A program made the position numbers and the translations under genes. Shown piece by piece: positions 18,243-27,058 of a stretch of 64,000 bases of DNA (positions within the stretch are counted from its first letter, which is position 1; each line of letters begins with the position of its first letter). The notes beneath the pieces are model-generated. The model ran no database searches and was not told the origin of the DNA. It saw only the letters and a program-made list of their open reading frames with translations. Origin of the DNA: Hylemonella gracilis str. Niagara R (GTDB taxonomy: Bacteria; Pseudomonadota; Gammaproteobacteria; Burkholderiales; Burkholderiaceae_C); the NCBI RefSeq assembly GCF_000600295.1, contig NZ_JEMG01000001.1:3351441-3415440 (forward strand). The letters are read 5' to 3'.

Positions 18243-18911
18243 ATGAAGGCGAAGTTCAATACCCTGGCTGACCTCAAACAGGTCAAGAAAGCGCTCGAAA
18301 CGCAGGCCCGGCAAGCGGCCGAGCGCTTGGCCGAGGAGAAAAAGCGCGCCCGCCAAAGCCAGAGCGACGGTGATTTGTTCCGCCGCGCTGCCGGTGCCGT
18401 GCAGGCCCTGCCGCCCAAACTCGCCGCCAAGCACGGCAGCGCCCGGCGAGCGGAACTGCAGACCGACAAACCCGCGCCCATTCCGTTCCAGCGTCAACGC
18501 GACGAGGCCGCCGTGCTGGGTGAATCCATCAGCGACGAATTCGACGTCTCCACCCTGCTCGACACCGACGAACACCTGAGCTATCGGGCCACCGGCATCG
18601 GCCCTGACGTCACCCGCAAGCTGCGCAAGGGCGATTGGGCCATCCAGGCCCAGGTCGACCTGCACGGGCTGCGCACCGACGAAGCGCGCGAACAACTCGC
18701 CACCTTCATCCGCGAGGCCCGCAAGCAAGGCCTGCGCTGCGTGCGCGTGGTCCACGGCAAGGGCCTGGGCTCACCCGGCAAGACCCCCGTGCTCAAGGGC
18801 CGGGTGCAGGGTTGGCTGGCGCAAAAAAAAGACGTTCTGGCGTTCGTGCAGGCACGGCCGGCTGAAGGTGGTGCCGGGGCGCTGGTGGTGCTGCTGCAGC
18901 CCGGCGCTTGA
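18243..18911 (+). CDS. Smr domain endonuclease-like protein
   Basis: A 222-residue protein with a basic, Lys/Gln-rich N-terminal half and a C-terminal Smr (MutS2-related) domain: VDLHGLRTDEAREQL, then CVRVVHGKGLGSPGKTPVLKGRVQGWL. These hold the conserved DLHG and HGKG motifs of stand-alone Smr nucleases such as SmrB, which cleave mRNA at collided ribosomes in E. coli. Start at the ATG at 18243; the frame upstream has no good start. Follows radC on the same strand. Confidence 0.88.
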   Translation: MKAKFNTLADLKQVKKALETQARQAAERLAEEKKRARQSQSDGDLFRRAAGAVQALPPKLAAKHGSARRAELQTDKPAPIPFQRQRDEAAVLGESISDEFDVSTLLDTDEHLSYRATGIGPDVTRKLRKGDWAIQAQVDLHGLRTDEAREQLATFIREARKQGLRCVRVVHGKGLGSPGKTPVLKGRVQGWLAQKKDVLAFVQARPAEGGAGALVVLLQPGA

Positions 18912-18937
18912 GCACAGGCGGGCTCCCGCTCATCACC

Positions 18938-19933
18938 TCAGCTCCGACGGGTCAGCGGCCGCCCCTGGGCCGCACGCGCGGCGACAAAGGCGTCAAACGC
19001 CTCGCTGCTGGTCTTGGACGGCAGGTAGCCGAACCCGGTCTTGAGCGCGGTGTTGAGCAGCACGGGGCGGTAGCGCAGGAAGTCGAGCTGCTCGGGACCA
19101 TAACGGCTGATGTGCAGCGCATGCCCCAGGGCCAACGCCCCTTTGAGCACCCAGGCCGGCAACACCAGCAGCGGCTTGCCCAGGCGTCGCGCGATCTCGC
19201 GCAGCGGCAACGCGCCATCACCGGCCAAGTTGTAGCAGCCGGCCGTGCGCGTGCGCAGGGCATGCACGATGGCGCCCGTCACGTCGCTGTCCCAGATGAA
19301 CACGAAGGGGCTCTCGCTGCCGCGGATGGCCAGCAGGCGCGGCTTCTCGAACAGGGCGGTGATCTGGTTGTCCACGGATTCGCCCAGGATGGTGCCGATG
19401 CGCAGCACCGTCTGGCGCAGGTCGGGTGCGGCGACGCGGTAGTCGGCCAGCATCTCCTCGACCTGGCGCTTGTGGTCGGCGTAGGCAAAAGCGACATTGC
19501 CGCGCAACGCGTCGCTCTCGCGCAGCCAGGGCGGGTTGTCGCGGTGGTAGCCGTAGGCCGCGCCGCTGGAGCTCACCACGATGTGCTGCACGCCCTGGGC
19601 CACGCAGGCCTGCAACACGTTGCGGCTGCCCAGCACGTCCACCGAGTATTCGAAGGCGCGGTTGGAGTCCCGCCCTGGCGTGACGATGGACGCCAGGTGC
19701 ACCACGGTGTCGATGCGGTACTTCGCGAACTGCTCGCCCAGCGCCCGCTCGCGCACGTCCTGCTCGAGATAGACCACGCCAGGCCGGCGCCCCGACTCGG
19801 GCACCGGTCGCACATCGGCCGCCACGATGCATTCAAAACGACTCTCGCGCACCAGTTCGGCCAGCAGGCTGCGGCCCAGGAAACCGTCGGCGCCGGTGAT
19901 GAAGACACGACGCGCACCGGCCGTTGCGCTCAT
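18938..19933 (-). CDS. NAD-dependent epimerase/dehydratase (extended SDR)
   Basis: A 331-residue extended SDR. FITGADGFLGRSLL (11-24) is the Rossmann glycine motif; the catalytic tyrosine and lysine are in YADHK within AFAYADHKRQVE; SSSGAAYGY supplies the serine. The C-terminal half (YNLAGDGALPLREIARRLGKP) resembles NAD-dependent sugar or steroid epimerases. Its ATG overlaps the stop of the BASS transporter, making it the last gene of an operon with SDR, flavin monooxygenase and transporter (23072 to 18938). Substrate unknown. Confidence 0.85.
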   Translation of the reverse strand: MSATAGARRVFITGADGFLGRSLLAELVRESRFECIVAADVRPVPESGRRPGVVYLEQDVRERALGEQFAKYRIDTVVHLASIVTPGRDSNRAFEYSVDVLGSRNVLQACVAQGVQHIVVSSSGAAYGYHRDNPPWLRESDALRGNVAFAYADHKRQVEEMLADYRVAAPDLRQTVLRIGTILGESVDNQITALFEKPRLLAIRGSESPFVFIWDSDVTGAIVHALRTRTAGCYNLAGDGALPLREIARRLGKPLLVLPAWVLKGALALGHALHISRYGPEQLDFLRYRPVLLNTALKTGFGYLPSKTSSEAFDAFVAARAAQGRPLTRRS

Positions 19934-20859
19934 GCCCCAGTCTCCGTCGTATCAGGCGCGCCTTCGGCGGGCTTGCGGCCCCACCAGCTGGCCAGGGCCA
20001 GACCAGCGATGATGTCCCAGAAGCCCCAGACACCGGCCACCACGGCCATGCCGCCCAGGCCGCCAAAGAAGCTGAAGATCAGCACCAGGCCCAGGCCCGC
20101 GTTGCGGATGCCGACCTCGATGGACACGGCGCGGCGGTCGTAGTCCTGCAGGCCGCTGGCACGCGCGCAAAGGTAGCCCGTGAGGAAGGCCAGTGCGTCG
20201 TGCAGCACCACGGCCAGGAGCACCAGGCCCACGTAGTCGAGGAAGTAGCGCCAGTTGCCCGCGACGGCTCCCAGGATGAAGGCGATCAGGCAGAAGAAGC
20301 TCAGGAAACGCGCGGGCTTGCGGATGCGCGCGGTCAAGCGCGGCAGCTTCTCGGCGCAGACAATGCCCAGCACGAAGGGAATGCCGATGATGGCCACGAT
20401 GTGTCCCGCCATCTCCGCCGGGTCCAGCGCGATGCTGCGAAAGAGCGGCGCGGCCGTGGGGTGTAAACCGGCCCAGAAGGCGAAGTTCAGCGGCATGAGC
20501 ACGATGGACAGGGCGTTGGAGATGGCCGTCATGGAGACGGACAGCGCCACATTGCCGCGCGCCCGGTGCGTGAGGATGTTGCTCACATTGCCCGGCGGGC
20601 AACAGGCCACCAGGATCATGCCCAGCGCGATGCTGGGCGAGGCTTGCAGCAGCAGCGTGAGCCCAAAGGTCACGGCCGGCAGCACGAGGAACTGCGCGGC
20701 AATGCCCACGCCCATGGCCCAGGGCATGCGCAGCACGCGCCTGAAATCGGCCCCGCGCGTGTCCAACGCGATGCCGAACATCAGGAAACCCAGCACCACG
20801 TTGAGGATGACCAACGAGGCAGGGTTGAAGTTGAGGCGGATCTCGTCGACAGGCAGCAT
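19930..20859 (-). CDS. Bile acid:sodium symporter family (BASS/ASBT) transporter
   Basis: A 309-residue polytopic protein with nine or ten hydrophobic segments. The family crossover signatures are visible: MILVACCPPGNVSNILTHRA (unwound helix carrying the PGN motif) and SIEVGIRNAGLGLVLI (the E-x-G-x-x-N sodium-site motif). Family members import organic anions or sterols with sodium. It is translationally coupled to the epimerase and 48 bp downstream of a flavin monooxygenase, so its substrate is presumably the compound oxidised by these enzymes. Confidence 0.9.
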   Translation of the reverse strand: MLPVDEIRLNFNPASLVILNVVLGFLMFGIALDTRGADFRRVLRMPWAMGVGIAAQFLVLPAVTFGLTLLLQASPSIALGMILVACCPPGNVSNILTHRARGNVALSVSMTAISNALSIVLMPLNFAFWAGLHPTAAPLFRSIALDPAEMAGHIVAIIGIPFVLGIVCAEKLPRLTARIRKPARFLSFFCLIAFILGAVAGNWRYFLDYVGLVLLAVVLHDALAFLTGYLCARASGLQDYDRRAVSIEVGIRNAGLGLVLIFSFFGGLGGMAVVAGVWGFWDIIAGLALASWWGRKPAEGAPDTTETGA

Positions 20860-20907
20860 GCGTTTCTCCCTTGGCGGTCGATGCGGATGGATGAAGACGT
20901 ACAGGTC

Positions 20908-22221
20908 TCAGGCCAGCGCCGCGCTGGCCGCGCGCACGGCGGCGCGGTAGGTGTCCTTGTGGACGTAATAGGCCATGCGCTCAAGCTGGAGGTACTTGAA
21001 GCCGCCGCTGAGGTCGGGCGCGGGTCCGCGCTTGGCGGCGTTCAGCGCCTGCGCCGCCGCCTTGCCCTCGGCCTGAGCCTTGAAATAACGCGCCACCAGT
21101 TCGGCCTGCTCATAACGCCCCTGCCAGCCGATGCCGCTGGCCTCGATCATGCCCATCACGGCCAGATTGTCGAAGCGCGGCGTGAAGATGTTGAGGTAGA
21201 GCCGCGGTGCCATGCCCTGCCAGTTGAGCAGTTCGGGCGCAATGAAGGGGTAGTGCAGGCGGTAGCCCGTGGCGCAGAGGATGAGGTCGTAGTCCTGCGC
21301 GTGGCCGTCCTTGAAGTGCACAGTGCGGCCATCCAGGCGCGCGATATCGGGTTTGACGTGGATGTCACCATGGCCCAGGTGGTGCAGGATCAGCGAGTTC
21401 ACCACGGGGTGCGACTCGTACATCTTGTAGTCGGGTTTGGGCAGGCCGAAGCGCGCGGGGTCGCCCGTGAACCAACCCAACACCAGGGCGTCCATCTTCT
21501 GCTTGAGCCACACCGGCAGGCGCAGCTTGCCACCCAGAGTGTCAGCGGGCTTGCCGAAGACATACTTGGGCACGAAGTAATAGCCCCGGCGCACCGAGAT
21601 GTCCACGCTGTCGGCCGCGTGCACGGCGTCCACCGCGATGTCGCAGCCGGAATTGCCCGCCCCCACCACGAGCACGCGCTTGCCACGGAACTGCTCGGCG
21701 CTCTTGTAGGCCGCCGTGTGGATGAGTTCGCCACTGAACTGCCCCTCAAACTTCGGCAGATTGGGTTCGGCCAGCGTGCCGTTGGCGATGACCAGCCCCT
21801 TGAAATCGGCACTGTGCTCACCCTGCGCGTCACGCCAGCGAATGCGCCACAGCGGAGCCGCGCCCTCACCCACCGGCTCGGCAGCCACCACCTGGGCACC
21901 AAAGCGGTAATGCTTCTGCAGATCGAAGTGCGTCCCGAAATCGATGAAGTACTGCCGCATCTCGCGGTGACTCGGGTAATCGGCCACCTCAGCCTTCATG
22001 GGAAATTCGCTGAACTCGGTCGTGGTCTTGCTGGAGATCAGGTGCGCCGATTCATAGACGGTGCTGCGAGGGTTGTGGATGTTCCACAGGCCGCCGACCT
22101 CGGTGTAGGCCTCGAAACCCTGGAAGGGCAAACCGAGTTTCTGCAGATTGCGCGCGGCAGCCAGGCCGCTGGGGCCGGCGCCGATGAGGGCAATCTGGGT
22201 GCGGGTGTCGATGGTGCTCAT
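20908..22221 (-). CDS. Class B flavin monooxygenase (FMO-like)
   Basis: A 437-residue flavoprotein monooxygenase. GAGPSGLAAARNL binds FAD, GGLWNI follows, GAGNSGCD is the NADPH-binding motif, and FSGELIHTAAY fits the FxGxxxHxxxY fingerprint that identifies FMO and Baeyer-Villiger enzymes. The second part CATGYRLHYPF is the ATG/Y motif of FMOs. It begins 23 bp after the upstream SDR gene and precedes a BASS transporter, so an alcohol could be oxidised by the SDR to a ketone and then oxygenated. Sulfur or nitrogen substrates are equally possible. Confidence 0.9.
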   Translation of the reverse strand: MSTIDTRTQIALIGAGPSGLAAARNLQKLGLPFQGFEAYTEVGGLWNIHNPRSTVYESAHLISSKTTTEFSEFPMKAEVADYPSHREMRQYFIDFGTHFDLQKHYRFGAQVVAAEPVGEGAAPLWRIRWRDAQGEHSADFKGLVIANGTLAEPNLPKFEGQFSGELIHTAAYKSAEQFRGKRVLVVGAGNSGCDIAVDAVHAADSVDISVRRGYYFVPKYVFGKPADTLGGKLRLPVWLKQKMDALVLGWFTGDPARFGLPKPDYKMYESHPVVNSLILHHLGHGDIHVKPDIARLDGRTVHFKDGHAQDYDLILCATGYRLHYPFIAPELLNWQGMAPRLYLNIFTPRFDNLAVMGMIEASGIGWQGRYEQAELVARYFKAQAEGKAAAQALNAAKRGPAPDLSGGFKYLQLERMAYYVHKDTYRAAVRAASAALA

Positions 22222-22244
22222 GGTTGGAGAGGTCAGCGTCGGGG

Positions 22245-23072
22245 TTAAGAAGAAGACGTGTCGTGCTGCGCAGGCAAGCCGGGGATGGCGGTGGCACCGG
22301 CCTCGCCCACGCGCGGCTTGCGCGGCTGCTTCAGCAGCAGGTGGTCGTGCCATGCGGCCGGCAGCAAAGACAAGGCGCGTGACAGCCAGCCGATGCGTCG
22401 CGGTAGCACGATGTGCGTGCACCCGCGCGCCACACCGGCCAGCAGCGTGTGCGCCGCGTCGTCGGGCTCCATGAGGCCGGGCATGGCGAAGCGGTTGCCC
22501 GCGGTCAGCGTGGTGCGCAGGTAACCCGGGCTCACCGTGTGCACACTCAGGCCCGTGCCGCGCAATTCGGCACGCAGGCTCTCCAGGTAGCGGATCAGGC
22601 CGCCCTTGCTCGCGCAATAGGCGCCATTGCCCGGCATACCACGCCAGCCCGCGATGCTGGCCACGCCCACCAAGGCACCACGCCCCGAAGTGCGCATCGC
22701 CGCGAGGTGCGGCTGGAAGGTGGTGGCCACGCCCAGCAGGTTGATCTCGAGCATGCGGCGCATCACGACCAGGTCGTCGGCCTGCGCGGTGTCAAAGCCA
22801 CCGGCCACGCCCGCGTTGGCGATCAGCAGATCGGGCACGCCATGGCGCTGCGTCCAGTCCTTTGCGCACGCCAACATGGCGATGGCATCGGCCACGTCGG
22901 GCGTGTAGACCGAGCAGCGCTCGGGCGCCAGTGTGGCCAGTTCATCCAGCACCGGACGGTTCAGCCCCACCAGGGCGATGGCCGCGCCCCGGGCGATCAG
23001 CGCACGCGCCAACGCCTGGCCCAGGCCACCACAGGCGCCCGTGAGCACCGCGTTTCTGAACGGGAAGGTCAT
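22245..23072 (-). CDS. Short-chain dehydrogenase/reductase
   Basis: A 275-residue classical SDR with TGACGGLG (cofactor loop), NAGVAG, a catalytic serine in GVASIAG and YCASK. A C-terminal amphipathic tail (RRIGWLSRALSLLPAAWHDHLL) is like that of membrane-associated SDRs acting on lipids or steroids. The ATG at 23072 has few rivals. It is first in the operon SDR-FMO-BASS-epimerase. The 186-bp gap upstream (23073-23258) holds the presumed promoter and shows no gene. Confidence 0.87.
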   Translation of the reverse strand: MTFPFRNAVLTGACGGLGQALARALIARGAAIALVGLNRPVLDELATLAPERCSVYTPDVADAIAMLACAKDWTQRHGVPDLLIANAGVAGGFDTAQADDLVVMRRMLEINLLGVATTFQPHLAAMRTSGRGALVGVASIAGWRGMPGNGAYCASKGGLIRYLESLRAELRGTGLSVHTVSPGYLRTTLTAGNRFAMPGLMEPDDAAHTLLAGVARGCTHIVLPRRIGWLSRALSLLPAAWHDHLLLKQPRKPRVGEAGATAIPGLPAQHDTSSS

Positions 23073-23258
23073 GGCAGGGTCTCCGCTTGTCGTTCTTTTG
23101 CAGCAGCATAGACTGTGCAATCCCGGAACCTCGAAAAATATCCGAATTCGTCCCGGTTACCGAAACTTCAGGCGCAATGGACAAACTGGTCCCGAGCGTT
23201 CGCCGGGCAGGTGGTGTACTGCCGGCGGAGTAAATCGCCTCAGGGCCTGTTCAGAGCC

Positions 23259-24113
23259 TTAAAACCGCAGGCTGATGTCCAGCCCTACCTCACTTGTGCT
23301 GTTCCTCGGTTCGATGTAGCCATCAGTCCCGATGTAGACCACATTGGAAGCGTCCATTTCCCACCAGCGATAAAAGGGGCGTATCACGAGCGGGTAACGA
23401 CCGATCCTCTGCACCAGCATCAGGCTGGCTTCGCCGCCTGTCCCTTCTTGCTCATGGACCAAGCGATAGGTGCCACCACCCACCAGGGGCAACTCCGAGA
23501 CATGCTCGCTCCATAGACTGCGCCTGAAATCCAGCGTCGGCACGATCTCCCATTCATCCAACTGGAATTTGTAGGAGACCCCCAGGATGGTGTAGAGCCG
23601 CTCGTTGATGCGTTTGTAGCCGCTGGGCCCGGCGTCCTGCAGGTTGTCCACGAGACGGCGATAACCCAGGCCAGCATGGAGCACGAAACCGCGCCAGAAA
23701 CCCAGCTCGGCCCAAGCGCCTTGTTCGTACACCAGCGCCGTCTCGAACAGCTCCCGGCTCAGGCCGCTCAGGCCCAGTTCGCCATATTCGCCGCCTTGCA
23801 GCGCACCGATGTAATCCGCCTCGCCCTCGGCGTAGGTCATCGAAGCCTTGAGCGCCCTGCGCTGTGCGAAGTCTTGCCGCAATACAGCCTTGACGCCATA
23901 CATTGACGCCGACTCCTGCATGAACTTGGAGCCATCGTCATCAAACTCCTCGTACAGCTCGTCGTGATGCGTCAGGCCGAGTTCATAGCTGACGCCGGCA
24001 TGCCCCACCGGATCGGCCGCCCATGCGGCACCGGTGGTCAGGCAGGCGGCGCTCAACAACAAGCCTCGTCGCAACAACAGACATGCCACGCGACAGCCCG
24101 AGCGCCACGCCAT
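23259..24113 (-). CDS. Predicted beta-barrel outer-membrane protein, unknown function
   Basis: A 284-residue exported protein. A signal peptide with a hydrophobic core (LLLSAACLTTGAAWA, ending about residue 33) precedes alternating amphipathic strands rich in Tyr/Trp/Gly, and the sequence ends LDISLRF with the terminal Phe expected of an outer-membrane beta-barrel. I do not recognise the family. It starts one base after the stop of the other barrel gene, so the two are cotranscribed and coupled. They may form a complex or be parallel porin-like proteins. Confidence 0.72.
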   Translation of the reverse strand: MAWRSGCRVACLLLRRGLLLSAACLTTGAAWAADPVGHAGVSYELGLTHHDELYEEFDDDGSKFMQESASMYGVKAVLRQDFAQRRALKASMTYAEGEADYIGALQGGEYGELGLSGLSRELFETALVYEQGAWAELGFWRGFVLHAGLGYRRLVDNLQDAGPSGYKRINERLYTILGVSYKFQLDEWEIVPTLDFRRSLWSEHVSELPLVGGGTYRLVHEQEGTGGEASLMLVQRIGRYPLVIRPFYRWWEMDASNVVYIGTDGYIEPRNSTSEVGLDISLRF

Positions 24114-24114
24114 A

Positions 24115-24738
24115 TCAGAACTTGAACAGGTAACCCACCTTGAGGAGATTCAAGTACTCGTCCTCGTACCCCGGCATATTGGTGTAGTGGGTAAAGGAAG
24201 CCCGCAAGGCACCCGGGCCGATCTTCCAGTCATAGCCTAAGCCCAGCAGCAGACCAGATTTGCTTTCGGAATCCGTGCTCGAGTCATCGGCCACGGAGCC
24301 CGTACCGATACGCTTGTAGTCAACGTCAAACGTCGTGGAGTGCCCACCGACACGACCAAAGAACCCCGAAGCCCGCGGACGCAGCAAGACGGAGTAGTCG
24401 ACGATGCGCCATGACTGCTCATACGTGTCCTTGAAGGTGCTAACGCCTGCGGTCCCCTCTGCGGTTATTTCACGGGAGAAAAAGGAAACGCCCAACTCCA
24501 AGGCAATGTTGTCATTCAATTCAAAGCCCGCAAACGGACGGATGGGAAACGCTGCTCTGTCTTCTTCCACTTCCACCGTGCTGGCACCCAGCTCATTGAT
24601 GTAGTAGTCAGCCCCCTCGTCCGTCGTGTCTTCGAAAAAGGTGAAACCACCCTCCACACCCAAATAGAAGCCCGCTTGGGCGAATACAGGCCCTGCAGCT
24701 GCCACGCTCATCACAGCAGCGATCAACAATTTCTTCAT
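24115..24738 (-). CDS. Small OmpA-like/OmpW-like beta-barrel outer-membrane protein
   Basis: A 207-residue protein. MKKLLIAAVMSVAAAGPVFA is a classic signal peptide. The mature part begins GFYLGVEGGFTFFE, like the first strand of eight-stranded barrels, and ends LLKVGYLFKF with a terminal Phe. The loops are acidic (EDTTDEGADY, SVADDSSTDSESKSG). Function unknown; barrels of this size include OmpA, OmpX and OmpW relatives. It leads a two-gene operon with the larger barrel; the 186-bp gap upstream is shared with the divergent RNB exonuclease gene. Confidence 0.78.
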   Translation of the reverse strand: MKKLLIAAVMSVAAAGPVFAQAGFYLGVEGGFTFFEDTTDEGADYYINELGASTVEVEEDRAAFPIRPFAGFELNDNIALELGVSFFSREITAEGTAGVSTFKDTYEQSWRIVDYSVLLRPRASGFFGRVGGHSTTFDVDYKRIGTGSVADDSSTDSESKSGLLLGLGYDWKIGPGALRASFTHYTNMPGYEDEYLNLLKVGYLFKF

Positions 24739-24924
24739 GGCTGTCCTTTACAGATTGGATTTCACGGTCCGACTCAAAGACCGGGATGGGAGTCAGATTG
24801 CCTGTCCAAGCCCAACATGGCAGTTTCTTATTGGATAGCGTAACTCTGAACGCCATCCACGCCAGCGATCATGCCACTGCCCGCTCGATGGAACCGGCCA
24901 CATCTGGCATGGGACAATCCCCCG

Positions 24925-27018
24925 ATGTTTGCATTGTTCGACGAAGCCGGTAAGTTTCTCGCCGGCCGCATCCTCTCCGAAGCCGACGCCTCGCTCCAAG
25001 TGGAGCTGGACACCGGCAAGCGGGTCAAGGTCAAGGCGGCCAATGTGCTGCTGAAGTTCGAGAAACCCGCGCCGGCCGCGCTGCTGGCCGAGGCCCAGCC
25101 CCTGGCCGAGGGCATCGAGCTGGACCTGGCCTGGGAGTTCGCGCCCGAGGATGATTTCGGTTTCACCGAACTCGCCGCCCTGTACTTCCAGGACCCGCCC
25201 ACATTGACCCAGCAGGCCGCCGCGCTGCTGCGCCTGCACGAGGCGCCGCATTACTTCCGGCGCGCGGGCAAGGGACGCTACAAGAAAGCACCGGCGGAGA
25301 TCATCCAGCAGGCCCTGGCCGCGATCGAGAAGAAGCGCCTGCTGTTGATCCAGATCGGCGAATGGGCGCAGCAACTCGCCCAGGGCAGTTGCCCCGAGCC
25401 GATCCGCGAGCAGCTCTACAAGATCCTCTTCAAGCCGGACAAGAACGCGCCCGAGTACAAGGCCGTGGTCGAGGCGGCGCGCGCCACGCAGAAGGCGCCG
25501 CTGGACCTGCTGCAGGCGGCGGGCGCCATCGATTCGCCCTACCAGTTCCACTGGCGTCGTTTCCTGTTCGACAACTTCCCCAAGGGCTACGGTTTTCCCG
25601 CCAACCTCGTGGCGCCCGAGATCAAGGACGAATTGCCCACGGCCAGCGTGCAGGCCTACTCCATCGACGATTCGCAAACCACGGAAATCGACGACGCGCT
25701 GTCGGTGCAGGGCCTGGGCTCGGGCACGGTGACGGTGGGCGTGCACATCGCCGCGCCCGGCCTGGCCGTGCAACGCGGCGACGCCATCGACAAGCTGGGC
25801 CGCGACCGGCTGTCCACCGTCTACATGCCGGGCTACAAAATCACCATGCTGCCCGACGAGGTGGTGCAGCGCTACACCCTGCAGGAGGGCCAGGCCTGCC
25901 CCGCCGTGTCGCTCTACGTTCGCTTCAAGGAAGACACGCTGGAGTTGATGGACAGCGAAACGAAACTGGAGCGCGTGCCCATCGCCCACAACCTGCGCCA
26001 TGACCGACTGGACGCCGTGGTGACGGAACAGTGGCTGAGCGATCCCAGCTTCACGCCTGCGATGGCTCCCGAGGTCGGCTCGCACGCGGCCTTGTTGACC
26101 CCCGCGCTGCGCGGGGAATTGGGCTTTCTGCACCGCCTGGCGAAACACCTCAAAGCGCAGCGCGAGATCGTGCGTGGCAAGCCGGAGACCTTCAACCGGC
26201 CGGACTACAACTTCCGCCTGCTGGGCAACGCGGGCGAGCCGCAAGGCCAGGAACAGGTACAGATCAGCGTGCGCCAGCGCGGCGCGGCGCTGGACCTGAT
26301 CGTGGCCGAAGCCATGATCCTGGCCAACAGCAGCTGGGGCCAGTGGCTGGCCGAGCTGGGCGTGCCCGGCATCTACCGCAGCCAAGCCAGCCTGGCGCCT
26401 GGCGTCAAGGTGCGCATGGGCGTCAAGGCCTTGCCGCATGCCGGCATCGGCGTGCCCAGCTATGCCTGGAGCACCTCGCCGCTGCGTCGTTACACCGACC
26501 TGGTCAACCAGTGGCAGATCATCGCCTGCGCACGCCACGGTCGCACAGCCGCGCTGGCCGCACCCTTCAAGCCCAAGGACGCGGAACTGTTCGCCATCAT
26601 CAGCGCCTTCGACGCGGCCTACACCGCCTACAACGGCTACCAGGCCACCATCGAGCGCTACTGGACCCTCAAGTACCTCGCGCAGCAAGGCATCACCGAG
26701 CTGGACGCCACGGTGTTCAAGGACAACCTGGCGCGCGCTGACACCCTTCCTCTGGTGCTGCCCGTTCTGGGCACCCAAGGCCTGCCGCGCGGCGCGCGCG
26801 TGCGGGTGAAGCTGGGCGCCGTCGATGAAGTGGCGCTGGACGTGAGTGGCACGGTCATCGCGCGCTTGGATGCCGACACCGCCGCAGCCGAAGGCGACGC
26901 CGACCCTGCCGAGGGCGAGGACGACGACACCCTGGCCGCCGGCCCCATCGCCATCGCGGTGGATGTCAACGAGGCCCCCGCCCACGCCGAGGCCAACCCT
27001 GGGGCCAGCGGAGCCTGA
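24925..27018 (+). CDS. RNB-domain exoribonuclease (RNase II/R-like)
   Basis: A 697-residue hydrolytic 3'-5' exoribonuclease. The catalytic centre SIDDSQTTEIDDALSV carries the aspartates that bind magnesium; further RNB signatures are IAAPGLAVQRGDAID, LPDEVVQRYTLQEGQACPA and STSPLRRYTDLVNQWQI. The N-terminal part is short and unlike the cold-shock domains of RNase R, and the acidic C-terminus (EGDADPAEGEDDD) lacks an obvious basic S1 tail, so it is a divergent RNB protein as often seen in betaproteobacteria. Start at 24925 directly follows the typical GGGACAATCC leader; the frame extends upstream to 24871 without support. Confidence 0.92.
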   Translation: MFALFDEAGKFLAGRILSEADASLQVELDTGKRVKVKAANVLLKFEKPAPAALLAEAQPLAEGIELDLAWEFAPEDDFGFTELAALYFQDPPTLTQQAAALLRLHEAPHYFRRAGKGRYKKAPAEIIQQALAAIEKKRLLLIQIGEWAQQLAQGSCPEPIREQLYKILFKPDKNAPEYKAVVEAARATQKAPLDLLQAAGAIDSPYQFHWRRFLFDNFPKGYGFPANLVAPEIKDELPTASVQAYSIDDSQTTEIDDALSVQGLGSGTVTVGVHIAAPGLAVQRGDAIDKLGRDRLSTVYMPGYKITMLPDEVVQRYTLQEGQACPAVSLYVRFKEDTLELMDSETKLERVPIAHNLRHDRLDAVVTEQWLSDPSFTPAMAPEVGSHAALLTPALRGELGFLHRLAKHLKAQREIVRGKPETFNRPDYNFRLLGNAGEPQGQEQVQISVRQRGAALDLIVAEAMILANSSWGQWLAELGVPGIYRSQASLAPGVKVRMGVKALPHAGIGVPSYAWSTSPLRRYTDLVNQWQIIACARHGRTAALAAPFKPKDAELFAIISAFDAAYTAYNGYQATIERYWTLKYLAQQGITELDATVFKDNLARADTLPLVLPVLGTQGLPRGARVRVKLGAVDEVALDVSGTVIARLDADTAAAEGDADPAEGEDDDTLAAGPIAIAVDVNEAPAHAEANPGASGA

Positions 27019-27058
27019 GGGCTGCCCCGGCGCGGCCCTGCGGCGATAATCCGGCCCC

